Positions 24,205-32,882 of a stretch of 64,000 bases of DNA are shown piece after piece; the first letter of the stretch is position 1; the number at the start of each line of letters is the position of its first letter. Origin of the DNA: Mycobacterium sp. 1100029.7 (lineage in GTDB: Bacteria; Actinomycetota; Actinomycetes; Mycobacteriales; Mycobacteriaceae). Where the stretch lies: positions 158,231 to 222,230 of the forward strand of contig NZ_LZSC01000064.1 of assembly GCF_001665235.1 (NCBI RefSeq), given 5' to 3'. Both the position numbers and the translations under genes were made by a program. A model generated the notes under the pieces. The model was not told where the DNA came from. It saw only the letters and a program-made list of their open reading frames with translations, and did not search any database.

Positions 24205-24210
24205 TACTCT
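24205..24210 (+). promoter_or_regulatory. Leaderless -10 (TACTCT) of nth
   Basis: TACTCT is followed by 7 nt and then GTG 24218. Confidence 0.5.
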
Positions 24211-24217
24211 GTCGTAG

Positions 24218-25039
24218 GTGACAATGGCGCGGCCGTCGGGGCGTTCAAAAACGAAGCCGGCCCCCCTTGATTCCAAGCCTGAGTCCAAGCCCGATTCCGC
24301 ACTCGCGCGTCGTTGGGCATCCGAAACTCGTGTCGGTTTGGTGCGGCGGGCTCGGCGTATGAATCGCACTCTGGCACAAGCGTTTCCGGACGCGCATTGC
24401 GAGCTGGATTTCACTTCGCCGCTGGAATTGGTGGTCGCCACCATTCTTTCGGCGCAGAGCACGGACAAGCGGGTCAACCTGACGACGCCGGCATTGTTCA
24501 AGCGATACAAATCCGCGCTGGATTATGCGCAGGCCGATCGCGACGAGTTGGAAAACCTCATACGCCCCACTGGTTTCTTCCGCAACAAGGCGAGCTCGCT
24601 GATCGGCCTCGGGCAGGCGCTGGTCGAGCGGTTCGACGGCGATGTGCCGTCGACCATGGACGAGCTGGTGACGCTGCCTGGTGTCGGGCGCAAGACCGCC
24701 AACGTCGTATTGGGTAACGCCTTCGACATCCCCGGGATCACCGTCGACACCCATTTCCAACGGCTGGTGGCTCGCTGGCGCTGGACCGCGGAAAAGGACC
24801 CGGTCAAGATCGAGCACGCCGTCGGGGAGCTGATCGACCGCAAGGAATGGACCCTGCTCAGCCACCGCGTGATCTTCCACGGCCGCCGGGTGTGCCACGC
24901 GCGCAAGCCGGCCTGCGGCGTCTGCGTGCTGGCCAAAGACTGCCCGTCCTTCGGGCTCGGACCCACCGATCCGGAGCTGGCCGCGCCTCTGGTGCAGGGC
25001 CCCGAAGCCGAGCACCTGCTTTCCCTGGTCGGGCTGTAG
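24218..25039 (+). CDS. nth: Endonuclease III
   Basis: 273 residues. The core matches mycobacterial Nth (Rv3674c), with an extra N-terminal basic/proline stretch of about 25 residues (SGRSKTKPAPLDSKP). The helix-hairpin-helix LPGVGRKTANVV holds the catalytic Lys, the catalytic Asp is in TVDTHFQRL, and the 4Fe-4S ligands follow in CHARKPACGVCVLAKDC. It is a bifunctional glycosylase/AP lyase removing oxidised pyrimidines in base excision repair. GTG at 24218 lies 7 nt after TACTCT, fitting a leaderless message; ATG 24224 is the alternative. Confidence 0.94.
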   Translation: MTMARPSGRSKTKPAPLDSKPESKPDSALARRWASETRVGLVRRARRMNRTLAQAFPDAHCELDFTSPLELVVATILSAQSTDKRVNLTTPALFKRYKSALDYAQADRDELENLIRPTGFFRNKASSLIGLGQALVERFDGDVPSTMDELVTLPGVGRKTANVVLGNAFDIPGITVDTHFQRLVARWRWTAEKDPVKIEHAVGELIDRKEWTLLSHRVIFHGRRVCHARKPACGVCVLAKDCPSFGLGPTDPELAAPLVQGPEAEHLLSLVGL

Positions 25040-25057
25040 CACGGCGCTGGGCCGCGT

Positions 25058-25702
25058 ATGAGGACGTTGACCCGCAGAACTCGCTGGACCATCGCCGTCT
25101 TGACGGTGGTGGTGGCGCTGGCGGTCGCGCTGATCGCGCAGCTGCGCGACGACTCCCCGACCATCGCGTCGCCCTCGTCGTCACCGAATCGCGAACACCG
25201 CGACGCCGACACCCCGGCCGCGCTGGCAGGTCCCCGGCAGCGGGCCGACCTGCCGCCATGCCCCGCGCCGGGCAATGCCGGCGGGCCGACGGCACTGCGC
25301 GGCGTACAGGTGGAGTGCGCCGCCAATGGGTCACCGGTCGACGTCGCTCGCGCGCTGGCGGGGCGTCGGGTGGTGATCAATCTGTGGGCGTACTGGTGTG
25401 CGCCCTGCGCTGCCGAACTGCCGGCGATGGCCGAATATCAGCGCCGCGTTGGGCCCGACGTTCTCGTGTTGACCGTGCATCAGGACGAGAACGAGACGGC
25501 CGCGTTGTTGCGGCTGGCGGAGCTGGGCGTTCGGCTCCCGACCTTGCAGGACGGTCGTCGCCTGATCGCCGCCGCGCTCAAGGTGGCAAATGTGGTGCCC
25601 GCGACCGTGGTGCTGCGACCGGACGGTAGCGTTGCGCAGACGCTGCTGCGCGATTTCGCGACTGCCGACGAGATCGCGGCCGCGGTCGGAAACGACGCAT
25701 GA
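25058..25702 (+). CDS. Membrane-anchored thioredoxin-like protein (Rv3673c)
   Basis: 214 residues. An N-terminal signal anchor (WTIAVLTVVVALAVALIAQL) leads to a variable linker and a TlpA/ResA-like thioredoxin fold outside the membrane. The redox motif is WAYWCAPCAAELPAM, followed by VLVLTVHQDENETAALLRLAELGV and VVPATVVLRPDGSV with the cis-Pro. Two further cysteines (CPAPG and VECAANG) precede the fold. It probably reduces or shuffles disulfides in exported proteins. It lies between nth and the NUDIX gene in a same-strand cluster leading to marP. Confidence 0.87.
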   Translation: MRTLTRRTRWTIAVLTVVVALAVALIAQLRDDSPTIASPSSSPNREHRDADTPAALAGPRQRADLPPCPAPGNAGGPTALRGVQVECAANGSPVDVARALAGRRVVINLWAYWCAPCAAELPAMAEYQRRVGPDVLVLTVHQDENETAALLRLAELGVRLPTLQDGRRLIAAALKVANVVPATVVLRPDGSVAQTLLRDFATADEIAAAVGNDA

Positions 25703-25757
25703 CCGAGCTCAACGGCCCGAAACAGCCTGGGCAGGTGGACCCGACAAGGAGGCGCCG

Positions 25758-26546
25758 GTGAGTGCTGGGGGTGCCGCCCGCGCTCAGGGGACGGTTCCCC
25801 TGACGCCCGACGCCTGCCCGTCCTGGCTGCGTCCGTTGATGGACAACGTGGGTCAGATTCCCGACGCGTACCGGCGCCGGTTACCGCCCGACGTGCTGGC
25901 CATGGTGACGGCCGCCCGGGCGGCGGCATCCGCGCACCGCGACGACCGCGAGGCCGCTGTGCTGGTGCTGTTTTCGGGTCCCGAAACCGGGCCACCCGAC
26001 GGCGGCGTGCCCGACGACGCCGACCTGCTGCTCACCGTGCGGGCGTCGTCGCTGCGCCATCACGCCGGCCAGGCCGCCTTTCCCGGCGGCGCGGCCGACC
26101 CGACCGACGACGGTCCGGTAGCTACCGCCTTGCGAGAAGCCCAGGAAGAGACCGGGATTGACGTCACTCGGCTGCACCCGCTGGTCACGATGGAGAAGAC
26201 CTTCATCGCGCCCTCGCAGTTCCATGTGGTCCCGGTGCTGGCGTATTCGCCGGACCCCGGACCGGTCGCCGTGGTCAACGAGGCCGAAACGGCCATCGTG
26301 TCGCGGGTTCCGGTGCGCGCGTTCATCAATCCCGAGAATCGGCTGATGGTGTACCGCGGCGACCTGGGCAACCGGTGGGCCGGTCCGGCGTTTCTGCTCA
26401 ACCAGATGCTGGTTTGGGGATTCACTGGCCAGGTGATCTCCGCGGTGCTCGACGTCGCCGGCTGGGCAGTGCCCTGGGACACCGACGACGTCCGGGAACT
26501 CGACGACGCGATGGTGCTGGTCGGAAAGCAGGGCGGCGCCAAATGA
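25758..26546 (+). CDS. NUDIX hydrolase, CoA-pyrophosphatase-like (Rv3672c)
   Basis: 262 residues. The NUDIX box is GGAADPTDDGPVATALREAQ followed by EETGI; upstream RHHAGQAAFPGG resembles the UPF0035 signature of CoA pyrophosphatases. It would split a nucleoside diphosphate-linked substrate, with CoA the best guess. GTG at 25758 has an excellent AAGGAGG site, which decides the start. The last bases overlap the marP start (ATGA), so the two are translationally coupled, as in M. tuberculosis. Confidence 0.88.
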   Translation: MSAGGAARAQGTVPLTPDACPSWLRPLMDNVGQIPDAYRRRLPPDVLAMVTAARAAASAHRDDREAAVLVLFSGPETGPPDGGVPDDADLLLTVRASSLRHHAGQAAFPGGAADPTDDGPVATALREAQEETGIDVTRLHPLVTMEKTFIAPSQFHVVPVLAYSPDPGPVAVVNEAETAIVSRVPVRAFINPENRLMVYRGDLGNRWAGPAFLLNQMLVWGFTGQVISAVLDVAGWAVPWDTDDVRELDDAMVLVGKQGGAK

Positions 26547-27745
26547 ACTCGATGACCCCGTCGCAGTGGCTGGATGTCGCCGTCCTCGCCGTCGCCTTCA
26601 TCGCGGCGATCTCCGGCTGGCGCTCCGGCGCGGTGGGTTCGCTGTTCTCGTTTGTCGGCGTGCTGTTGGGCGCGATCGCCGGCGTGCTGCTGGCGCCCCA
26701 CATCGTCAGCCACATCGCGGCGCCGCGCGCCAAACTGTTCGCGGCACTGTTCCTGATTCTCGCGCTGGTCGTCGTCGGCGAGGTCGCCGGAGTGGTGCTG
26801 GGGCGCGCGGTTCGCGGCGCGATCCACAGCCGCACCGTCCGCACCGCCGATTCCGTCATCGGGGTGGGCGTGCAGCTTGTCGTGGTGCTCACCGCGGCCT
26901 GGCTACTCGCAACACCACTGACCCAGTCGAAAGACCAACCCGAACTCGCGGCCGCGGTGCGCGGGTCACGAGTGCTCGCCGAGGTCAACGACGTCGCCCC
27001 GCCCTGGCTGAAGACGGTCCCCAAACGTCTTTCGGCGCTGCTGAACACCTCCGGTCTGCCCGCCGTCCTGGAGCCGTTCAGCCGCACACCGGTGATGGCC
27101 GTCGAATCGCCGGATCCGGCATTGGCCACCAATCCGGTCGTCAACGCCGCCGCGCCCAGCGTCGTGAAGGTCCGCAGCCTGGCGCCCAGCTGCCAGAAAG
27201 TGTTGGAGGGCAGCGGATTTGTGATCGCCCCGGACCGGGTGATGACGAATGCGCACGTGGTCGCCGGGTCCAGCAGCGTCCAGATCTACGCCAGCGGCAA
27301 TCCGCTGGACGCCACGGTGGTGTCCTATGACCCGTCGGTCGACATCGCCATCCTGGCCATCCCGAACCTGCCTCCGCCGCCGTTGGCCTTCAGTGAAGCC
27401 GAGGCGAAATCCGGCACCAGTGTGGTGGTGCTCGGCTATCCCGGTGGTGGCAACTTCACCGCGACCCCGGCCCGGATCCGCGAGGCCATCAAGCTCAGCG
27501 GCCCCGACATCTACCGGGATCCGGCGCCGGTGAACCGCGACGTCTACACCATCAGAGCCAATGTGGAGCAAGGTAATTCGGGTGGACCGTTGATCGACCT
27601 GAGCGGTCACGTGCTTGGCGTGGTGTTCGGCGCGGCGGTCGACGATCCCGACACCGGGTTCGTGTTGACGGCCGGGGAGGTCTCCAGTCAGCTCTCCCGG
27701 ATCGGCGACACCCAACAGGTGGCCACCGGCAACTGCGTCAGCTGA
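26543..27745 (+). CDS. marP: MarP, membrane serine protease for acid resistance
   Basis: 400 residues; H37Rv MarP (Rv3671c) has 397. Four N-terminal membrane helices lie within about residues 10-130 (CvpA-like, with SGWRSGAVGSLFSFVGVLLG). A periplasmic chymotrypsin-fold protease follows, with the triad His in TNAHVVAG, Asp in SVDIAIL and Ser in GNSGGPLIDL. Cysteines in APSCQKV and the C-terminal TGNCVS match the pair reported to form a disulfide that controls activity. MarP maintains intrabacterial pH in acid and in host phagosomes. Confidence 0.96.
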   Translation: MNSMTPSQWLDVAVLAVAFIAAISGWRSGAVGSLFSFVGVLLGAIAGVLLAPHIVSHIAAPRAKLFAALFLILALVVVGEVAGVVLGRAVRGAIHSRTVRTADSVIGVGVQLVVVLTAAWLLATPLTQSKDQPELAAAVRGSRVLAEVNDVAPPWLKTVPKRLSALLNTSGLPAVLEPFSRTPVMAVESPDPALATNPVVNAAAPSVVKVRSLAPSCQKVLEGSGFVIAPDRVMTNAHVVAGSSSVQIYASGNPLDATVVSYDPSVDIAILAIPNLPPPPLAFSEAEAKSGTSVVVLGYPGGGNFTATPARIREAIKLSGPDIYRDPAPVNRDVYTIRANVEQGNSGGPLIDLSGHVLGVVFGAAVDDPDTGFVLTAGEVSSQLSRIGDTQQVATGNCVS

Positions 27746-28697
27746 TCCGGGGTCCGTGCACCTGCTCGAAGAACCGCATCAGGTGTCTGTTGATTTCCTG
27801 GGGCGCTTCCTCGTGGCTGTAATGTCCTGCGCCGGAGACGGATACGTAGCGGCCCTGCGTCGCGTAATGCTGACTGTGATCCACCGGGTCGGCCAGCACG
27901 TACGGGTCGGCGTCGCCGCGCAGATGCAGCAGCGGCACTCCGAGCTGACGTGACATCGACTTCATGAATCGTCTTCCCTCGCCGCGCAATTGGCTGCGTA
28001 CCGCCCAGCGTTGATATTCCAGGGCGCAGTGTGCGGCGCCGGGGATTTGAATCGCTGTCCGCAGATAACCGATGGTTTGCGAAAAGTCTTCGGAAGCAAC
28101 CCATTTGCCGGAGCTACGGCTGCTGACCAGTCGCTCGATCTCGGCCCCGTTGTCGCGGGTCAGCAATCGCTCGGGCGACACCGGCAGCTGGTAGCGCAGC
28201 AGGGTCGACAGCAACGCGGAACTCTGGTCGCGGCGGGTCAACGCCGAGCGTCGCAATGCCACCGGGTGCGGTGAGCTGATCAGCGCGATGCCGCGCACCA
28301 GGCGCGAATGCAGCAGTGCGGTGGTCCAGCAGGCCAGCCCACCGTCAGCATGGCCGACCAGCGTTGCCGACGAATGCCCAAGGGCGCGAATGAGTCCGGC
28401 CGTATCACCGGCCAGCGTCCAGCCGTCGTAGCCGCGCGGCGGCTTGTCGCTGCCGCCATAGCCCCGCAGGTCGACCGCGACCACTCGGGCGTCGGTCAGG
28501 CCGCGCAACTGGTGGCGCCAGGACCACCAGAACGAGCCGAAGCCGTGCAGCAGCATCACCAACGGCCGCGCCGCCGCCGGTGCGTCGTCCCCGTCGGGTA
28601 ATGCCTCTACGACGTGGAAACGAATGCCGTTGGCGTGGACGTCGAAATGTCGCCACGGCCCGTCGATACGGACGACCGACGGATCTGGTGCCGCCAT
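27738..28697 (-). CDS. ephE: Alpha/beta hydrolase, epoxide hydrolase-like EphE
   Basis: 319 residues. The oxyanion segment is MLLHGFGSFWWSW, then VVAVDLRGYGGSDKPP and the nucleophile elbow GHADGGLACW, where Asp rather than Ser fits an epoxide hydrolase/dehalogenase-type enzyme. The general-base His is in SGAGHYSHEEAP and the acidic partner probably in RGDADPYVLA. It corresponds to Rv3670. It starts directly after the stop of the holin-like gene (TAG then ATG) and overlaps marP convergently by 8 bp. Confidence 0.85.
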   Translation of the reverse strand: MAAPDPSVVRIDGPWRHFDVHANGIRFHVVEALPDGDDAPAAARPLVMLLHGFGSFWWSWRHQLRGLTDARVVAVDLRGYGGSDKPPRGYDGWTLAGDTAGLIRALGHSSATLVGHADGGLACWTTALLHSRLVRGIALISSPHPVALRRSALTRRDQSSALLSTLLRYQLPVSPERLLTRDNGAEIERLVSSRSSGKWVASEDFSQTIGYLRTAIQIPGAAHCALEYQRWAVRSQLRGEGRRFMKSMSRQLGVPLLHLRGDADPYVLADPVDHSQHYATQGRYVSVSGAGHYSHEEAPQEINRHLMRFFEQVHGPRIS

Positions 28698-29240
28698 CTA
28701 CCAGCCCGAGGGGTCCGACGGGTTACCGCCGTCCAGCTTGGCGTGCTTACCGGGCGCTTCGGTGAGCTGCAGGCCGCCGGTGGCGGCCTTGTCGTGACCG
28801 GGGGTGAGTGCGGTCCGCGTCTCCTTGACCGACTCGATGGTCTCGCGCGGCCCCCGGATGCGGCGCACCTTCAACCAGCCCAGCAGCGCCAGCACGGCGC
28901 CGACCACGACCATGATCGCGAACACGATCAGGAAGGCCACCCAGCGCCACAGCCAGGTGTCGAGCAACTCGGCGACGAAGAAGAAGAAAAAGAAGGTGGA
29001 GTAGAACAGCACGACCAACGCGGCGATGAAAAAGACGCTGCCGGTGAGGCCCTTCTTGATGTCACGGGTGATCTCGGCCCGGGCCAGCTCGACCTCGGCG
29101 CGAACCAGCGTGGACGCCTGAGTCGTCGCGTCCTTGATCAGCTCACCGATCGACGGCTCGCCCTGGCGGGCATGCGGGTCCGCCAACGGAATCGTGGTCA
29201 GCGTGCTCGGCACACCATTCTTGCGATCCTCTTTGCTCAC
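28698..29240 (-). CDS. Phage-holin-like (DUF1469/superfamily III) membrane protein (Rv3669)
   Basis: 180 residues. The cytoplasmic amphipathic segment SIGELIKDATTQASTLVRAEVELARAEITRDIKKG is typical of actinobacterial holin-like proteins. Two membrane helices follow (FIAALVVLFYSTFFFFFFVAEL and WVAFLIVFAIMVVVGAVLALLG) and then a charged C-terminal tail. The run of six or seven Phe comes from a TTC/TTT-rich stretch. Despite the family name there is no prophage here. GTG at 29240 has AGAGGA upstream. It is in an operon with ephE. Confidence 0.8.
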   Translation of the reverse strand: MSKEDRKNGVPSTLTTIPLADPHARQGEPSIGELIKDATTQASTLVRAEVELARAEITRDIKKGLTGSVFFIAALVVLFYSTFFFFFFVAELLDTWLWRWVAFLIVFAIMVVVGAVLALLGWLKVRRIRGPRETIESVKETRTALTPGHDKAATGGLQLTEAPGKHAKLDGGNPSDPSGW

Positions 29241-29506
29241 AGACGGTCCTCTCCGCTGGATTGCCCGGCTCCCGATCGAGCCGTCGCACGGCTCGCGTCG
29301 TCACCGAGCCCGTTCGCGTCGTCGCGTTCATGTTGCCATGTGCCGCGATGCCACACGAGGCCAGCCGAAGCCGCCGCCACGTGACAACCGACGGGGTACC
29401 CGCAATTGCCGGTCCACCGCTATTCGCACAGCAAGAGGGCTACGCAGGGAATCAATTAGACTGGCGCAGCTGTTCTCCGACATCCGGCGCCGATAGGGGT
29501 TACGCA

Positions 29507-30205
29507 GTGCAAACAGCACATCGGTGCTTTGTGGCGGTGCTGCTCGTAGTGCTGCTGTTTCAGTCGGGTCTGCCGGTACACGTGGCGGCGGCCGACGACC
29601 GGGTCCCGATGGGCGGCGGTGCGGGCATCGTCATCAACGGAGACACGATGTGCACCCTGACCACCATCGGCAATGACGCCGCCGGTCAGCTGATTGGCTT
29701 CACCTCCGCGCACTGCGGTGCCCCCGGCGCCCAGGTCGCCGCCGAGGCCGTGGAGGCCAGGGGCGTCTTGGGCACGATGGTTGCAGGCAACGACGCCCTG
29801 GACTACGCGGTCATCAAGTTCGATCCCGCCAAGGTGGCGCCGGTGGCCAACTACAACGGCTTCGTGATCAACGGCATCGGCCCGGAGCCGGTGTTCGGTC
29901 AGATCGCCTGCAAGCAGGGCCGCACGACCGGCAACTCGTGCGGCGTCACCTGGGGCCCCGGACAGGATCCGGGCACCATCGTCATGCAGGTCTGCGGCCG
30001 CCCGGGTGACTCGGGCGGGCCGGTGACCGTCGACAGCATGCTTGTCGGGATGATCCATGGCGCGTTCAGTGACAACCTGCCGACGTGCGTCATCAAATAC
30101 ATTCCGCTGCACACCCCGGCGGTGGTGGTGTCGTTCAACGCGGTGCTGGCCGACATCAACGCCAAGCACCGGCCCGGTGCGGGGTTCGTCCCGGTGCCGG
30201 CCTAG
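29507..30205 (+). CDS. Secreted trypsin-like serine protease (Rv3668c)
   Basis: 232 residues, the length of Rv3668c. A signal peptide (CFVAVLLVVLLFQSGLPVHVAA-AD) is followed by a compact S1-type protease: His in GFTSAHCGAPG, Asp in GNDALDYAVIKF and Ser in GRPGDSGGPVTV. Cysteine pairs (CTLTTIG/AHCG and CKQGRTTGNSCG) suggest disulfides as in alpha-lytic-like proteases, but there is no large pro-region. It is expected to act outside the cell or in the envelope. GTG at 29507 has AGGGG upstream. Confidence 0.87.
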   Translation: MQTAHRCFVAVLLVVLLFQSGLPVHVAAADDRVPMGGGAGIVINGDTMCTLTTIGNDAAGQLIGFTSAHCGAPGAQVAAEAVEARGVLGTMVAGNDALDYAVIKFDPAKVAPVANYNGFVINGIGPEPVFGQIACKQGRTTGNSCGVTWGPGQDPGTIVMQVCGRPGDSGGPVTVDSMLVGMIHGAFSDNLPTCVIKYIPLHTPAVVVSFNAVLADINAKHRPGAGFVPVPA

Positions 30206-30208
30206 CTG

Positions 30209-32170
30209 CTACTTGGCCGACCTGATGGCGTCGAACACGCCCGGGTCGAGCAGCGTCGACGTATCGCCGAGCTCACGGTTTTCGGCGATGTCGCGCAGTA
30301 GCCGCCGCATGATCTTGCCGCTGCGGGTCTTGGGCAGCTCCGGCACCACGTGAACTTCGCGCGGCTTGGCGATCGGCGAGATCTCCTTGGCCACCTGGGT
30401 GCGCAGCTCGCCGATGGTGTCGTCGTGCGCGTCGTAACCGGCGCACAGGACGACGAACGCGCAAATCGCTTGTCCGGTGGTGTCGTCGGTGACGCCGACG
30501 ACGGCGGCCTCGGCGACCCCGGAGTGCCCGACGAGCGCGGACTCCACCTCGGCGGTGGAGATGCGGTGCCCGGACACGTTCATCACATCGTCGATCCGGC
30601 CCAGCACCCAGATCGCTCCGTCGGGATCGAAACGGGCGCCGTCCCCGGCGAAGTAGTAACCCTTGTCGGCGAACTTGGACCAGTAGGTGTCGCGGTAGCG
30701 TTCCGGGTCACCCCAGATGCCGCGCAACATCGACGGCCACGGCTGGTCGAGAACCAGATATCCGGTGACGTTCTTGGCGCTGTCGGCGTCGGGTTGCAGC
30801 GGATCCCCGTGGTCGTCGACGATCTTGGCCGAGATCCCCGGCAGCGGCGTCATCGCCGAACCTGGTTTGGCCGCAGCGATTCCCGGCAGCGGCGAAATCA
30901 TCGCCGACCCGGTTTCGGTCTGCCACCAGGTGTCCACCACGGGGACGGCGTTCGCGCCGACCACCTCGCGGTACCAGCGCCAGGCCTCCGGGTTGATCGG
31001 CTCTCCGACCGATCCGATCAGCCGCAGACTGGACAGGTCGTGGGCGTCGGGAACCTCGCGACCCCACTTCATGAACGTTCGGATCATCGTCGGGGCGGTG
31101 TAATAGATTGTCACACCGTACTTTTGGATGATCTGAAAGTGGCGGTTGCGGTCCGGGGTATCGGGCGTGCCCTCGTAGAGGATTTCGGTGATGCCGTTGG
31201 ACAACGGGCCGTAGACGCCGTAGGTGTGCCCGGTGACCCAGCCGATGTCGGCGGTGCACCAGAACACGTCGCTCTCCGGCTTGACGTCGAAGATGGTGTG
31301 GACGGTGTAGCTGGACTGGGTCAGGTAGCCGCCACTGGTGTGCACGATGCCCTTGGGCTTGCCGGTGGTGCCCGAGGTGTAGAGCAGGAACAGCGGGTGC
31401 TCGGCGTCGAACTGCTGCGGGGTGTGTTCGGGCGACGCGGAGTCCACGACGTCGTGCCACCACACGTCGCGATTGTCGTTCCAGGACACGTCAATTCCGG
31501 TGCGCCGCACCACCAGAACCTTTTCGATCGAGCTGTCGCCGTCCGGCCCGGCCGCCACGGCCTCGTCGGCCGCGTCCTTCAGCGGGGCGGGCTTGCCGCG
31601 CCGGAACTGCCCGTCGCTGGTGATCAGGACCTTGGCCTGGGCGTCGGCGATGCGGGCTCGCAGTGCCTTGGCGGTGAAGCCGCCGAACACCACGCTGTGC
31701 ATGACGCCGAGTCGGGCGCAGGCCAGCATCGCGATCACGGCCTCCGGGATCAGCGGCATGTAGATGGCCACGCGGTCACCGGCGACCAAACCGAGATCGG
31801 TCAGCGCGTTGGCGGCCTTGCACACCTCGGCCTGCAGTTCGGCGTAGGTCAGGCTGCGGCTGTCGTCGACCGGCTCGCCGACCCAGTGGATCGCGACCCG
31901 GTCCCCCAGACCCGCCTCGACGTGGCGGTCCACACAGTTGTAGGCGACGTTGAGCTTGCCGTCGGAGAACCACTTCGCGAAAGGTGGCTCGGACCAGTCC
32001 AATACTTCGGTGAACGGCGTGGCCCATGACAACCGGTTGGCCTGCTTGGCCCAGAAGGCCAGCCGGTCCTGCTCGGCTTCGTGGTAGAGGTCTTCGCGGG
32101 CGTTGGCCTGCTCGATGAACTCCGCCGGTGGGGGGTACGACGACGGGCCGTCGGTGTGTGTGGCGGTCAC
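30209..32170 (-). CDS. acs: Acetyl-CoA synthetase
   Basis: 653 residues, full length for Acs (Rv3667). AMP-binding motifs are FLLYTSGTTGKPKGIVHTSGG, DTWWQTETGSAM, YYFAGDGARFDPDG and RIDDVMNVSGHR. The catalytic C-terminal lysine is Lys619 in PKTRSGKIMRRLLR; its acetylation by a cAMP-dependent acetyltransferase controls the M. tuberculosis enzyme. It converts acetate, ATP and CoA to acetyl-CoA. GTG at 32170 has AGGAGAG upstream. It is convergent with the secreted protease, only 3 bp apart. Confidence 0.97.
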   Translation of the reverse strand: MTATHTDGPSSYPPPAEFIEQANAREDLYHEAEQDRLAFWAKQANRLSWATPFTEVLDWSEPPFAKWFSDGKLNVAYNCVDRHVEAGLGDRVAIHWVGEPVDDSRSLTYAELQAEVCKAANALTDLGLVAGDRVAIYMPLIPEAVIAMLACARLGVMHSVVFGGFTAKALRARIADAQAKVLITSDGQFRRGKPAPLKDAADEAVAAGPDGDSSIEKVLVVRRTGIDVSWNDNRDVWWHDVVDSASPEHTPQQFDAEHPLFLLYTSGTTGKPKGIVHTSGGYLTQSSYTVHTIFDVKPESDVFWCTADIGWVTGHTYGVYGPLSNGITEILYEGTPDTPDRNRHFQIIQKYGVTIYYTAPTMIRTFMKWGREVPDAHDLSSLRLIGSVGEPINPEAWRWYREVVGANAVPVVDTWWQTETGSAMISPLPGIAAAKPGSAMTPLPGISAKIVDDHGDPLQPDADSAKNVTGYLVLDQPWPSMLRGIWGDPERYRDTYWSKFADKGYYFAGDGARFDPDGAIWVLGRIDDVMNVSGHRISTAEVESALVGHSGVAEAAVVGVTDDTTGQAICAFVVLCAGYDAHDDTIGELRTQVAKEISPIAKPREVHVVPELPKTRSGKIMRRLLRDIAENRELGDTSTLLDPGVFDAIRSAK

Positions 32171-32284
32171 TGGCTTCTCTCCTATATCGAGGGCCGGGGT
32201 TCAAGCTCGTCAACCGTCTGTGAGCCTAGCGCTGCCCGCAAAATCCGCGGGCCGCAATCCGGGGCAAAGCATGTAGTCATCCCG

Positions 32285-32290
32285 CATAAT
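32285..32290 (+). promoter_or_regulatory. Leaderless -10 (CATAAT) of the DUF4232 gene
   Basis: CATAAT, close to TATAAT, is followed by 7 nt and then GTG 32298. Confidence 0.5.
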
Positions 32291-32297
32291 CACCGTT

Positions 32298-32846
32298 GTG
32301 GCGGAATATCGGGGGTGGGTCGATCGCCGGCTAGTTCTCAGCTTCGCCGCGGCCGCAACGGGTTACGCGATCGCCGCCGGGTTGGGCCCGCCGGTTTCGG
32401 CAATGCCATTCGAGAGCCGCGAGCCGGCGGAGCCGTGCCGGTCGGAGCAGGTCGCGGTCACGGCGTCGCCGACGCAGGCCGCGGTGGGCCACCGCGCGGT
32501 AACCCTGACGTTCAGCCTTGCCGGCGGCGCCCAGCCGTGCACGCTGACGGGCTACCCCACGGTCGAGACGGGGGCCGGCGGTCCGCACATTCATGCCAAG
32601 CCCACCCTGCGCGGGTACTTGGGCGGCCTGCCGAGCAACATCGACGTGCCGCCGACGGTCACGCTGTCGCTGGCCGGACAGGGGCAGGCAGTCGTCGAGG
32701 GCATGGCCGTCGACCGAGCCGGAAACTCCTGTCCCACCTACACCGAGCTGCAGGTCAATCCGCCGGACACCATCATCGTCTTCACGGTGCCGGCCGCCAT
32801 CGATGCCTGCGATCTGCAGGTGCACCCCATCACCGACGTTCTGTAG
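32298..32846 (+). CDS. Secreted DUF4232 protein
   Basis: 182 residues. An RR-containing N-terminus and hydrophobic stretch (VDRRLVLSFAAAATGYAIAAG) look like a signal peptide, possibly Tat-dependent because of WVDRRLVLSF. A DUF4232 beta-sandwich follows, with the usual cysteine pairs and features (EPCRSEQVAV, HRAVTLTFSLAGGAQPCTLTGYPTV, GNSCPTYTELQV, AIDACDLQVHP). Function is unknown; several mycobacterial members are lipoproteins, but no lipobox is seen here. The start is set by the CATAAT -10 located 7 nt upstream. Confidence 0.77.
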   Translation: MAEYRGWVDRRLVLSFAAAATGYAIAAGLGPPVSAMPFESREPAEPCRSEQVAVTASPTQAAVGHRAVTLTFSLAGGAQPCTLTGYPTVETGAGGPHIHAKPTLRGYLGGLPSNIDVPPTVTLSLAGQGQAVVEGMAVDRAGNSCPTYTELQVNPPDTIIVFTVPAAIDACDLQVHPITDVL

Positions 32847-32882
32847 CGGCCACGAACTGACCAGGACCTGACCAGGAGATGA

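Noticed and set aside
28698..29240. Holin-like gene as a sign of a prophage
   Set aside because: The neighbours are conserved mycobacterial core genes, and this holin-like family is chromosomal in actinobacteria.
30350..32029. 559-residue plus-strand frame opposite acs
   Set aside because: It is an antisense shadow of acs, with His/Val/Gly-rich composition and no domain.
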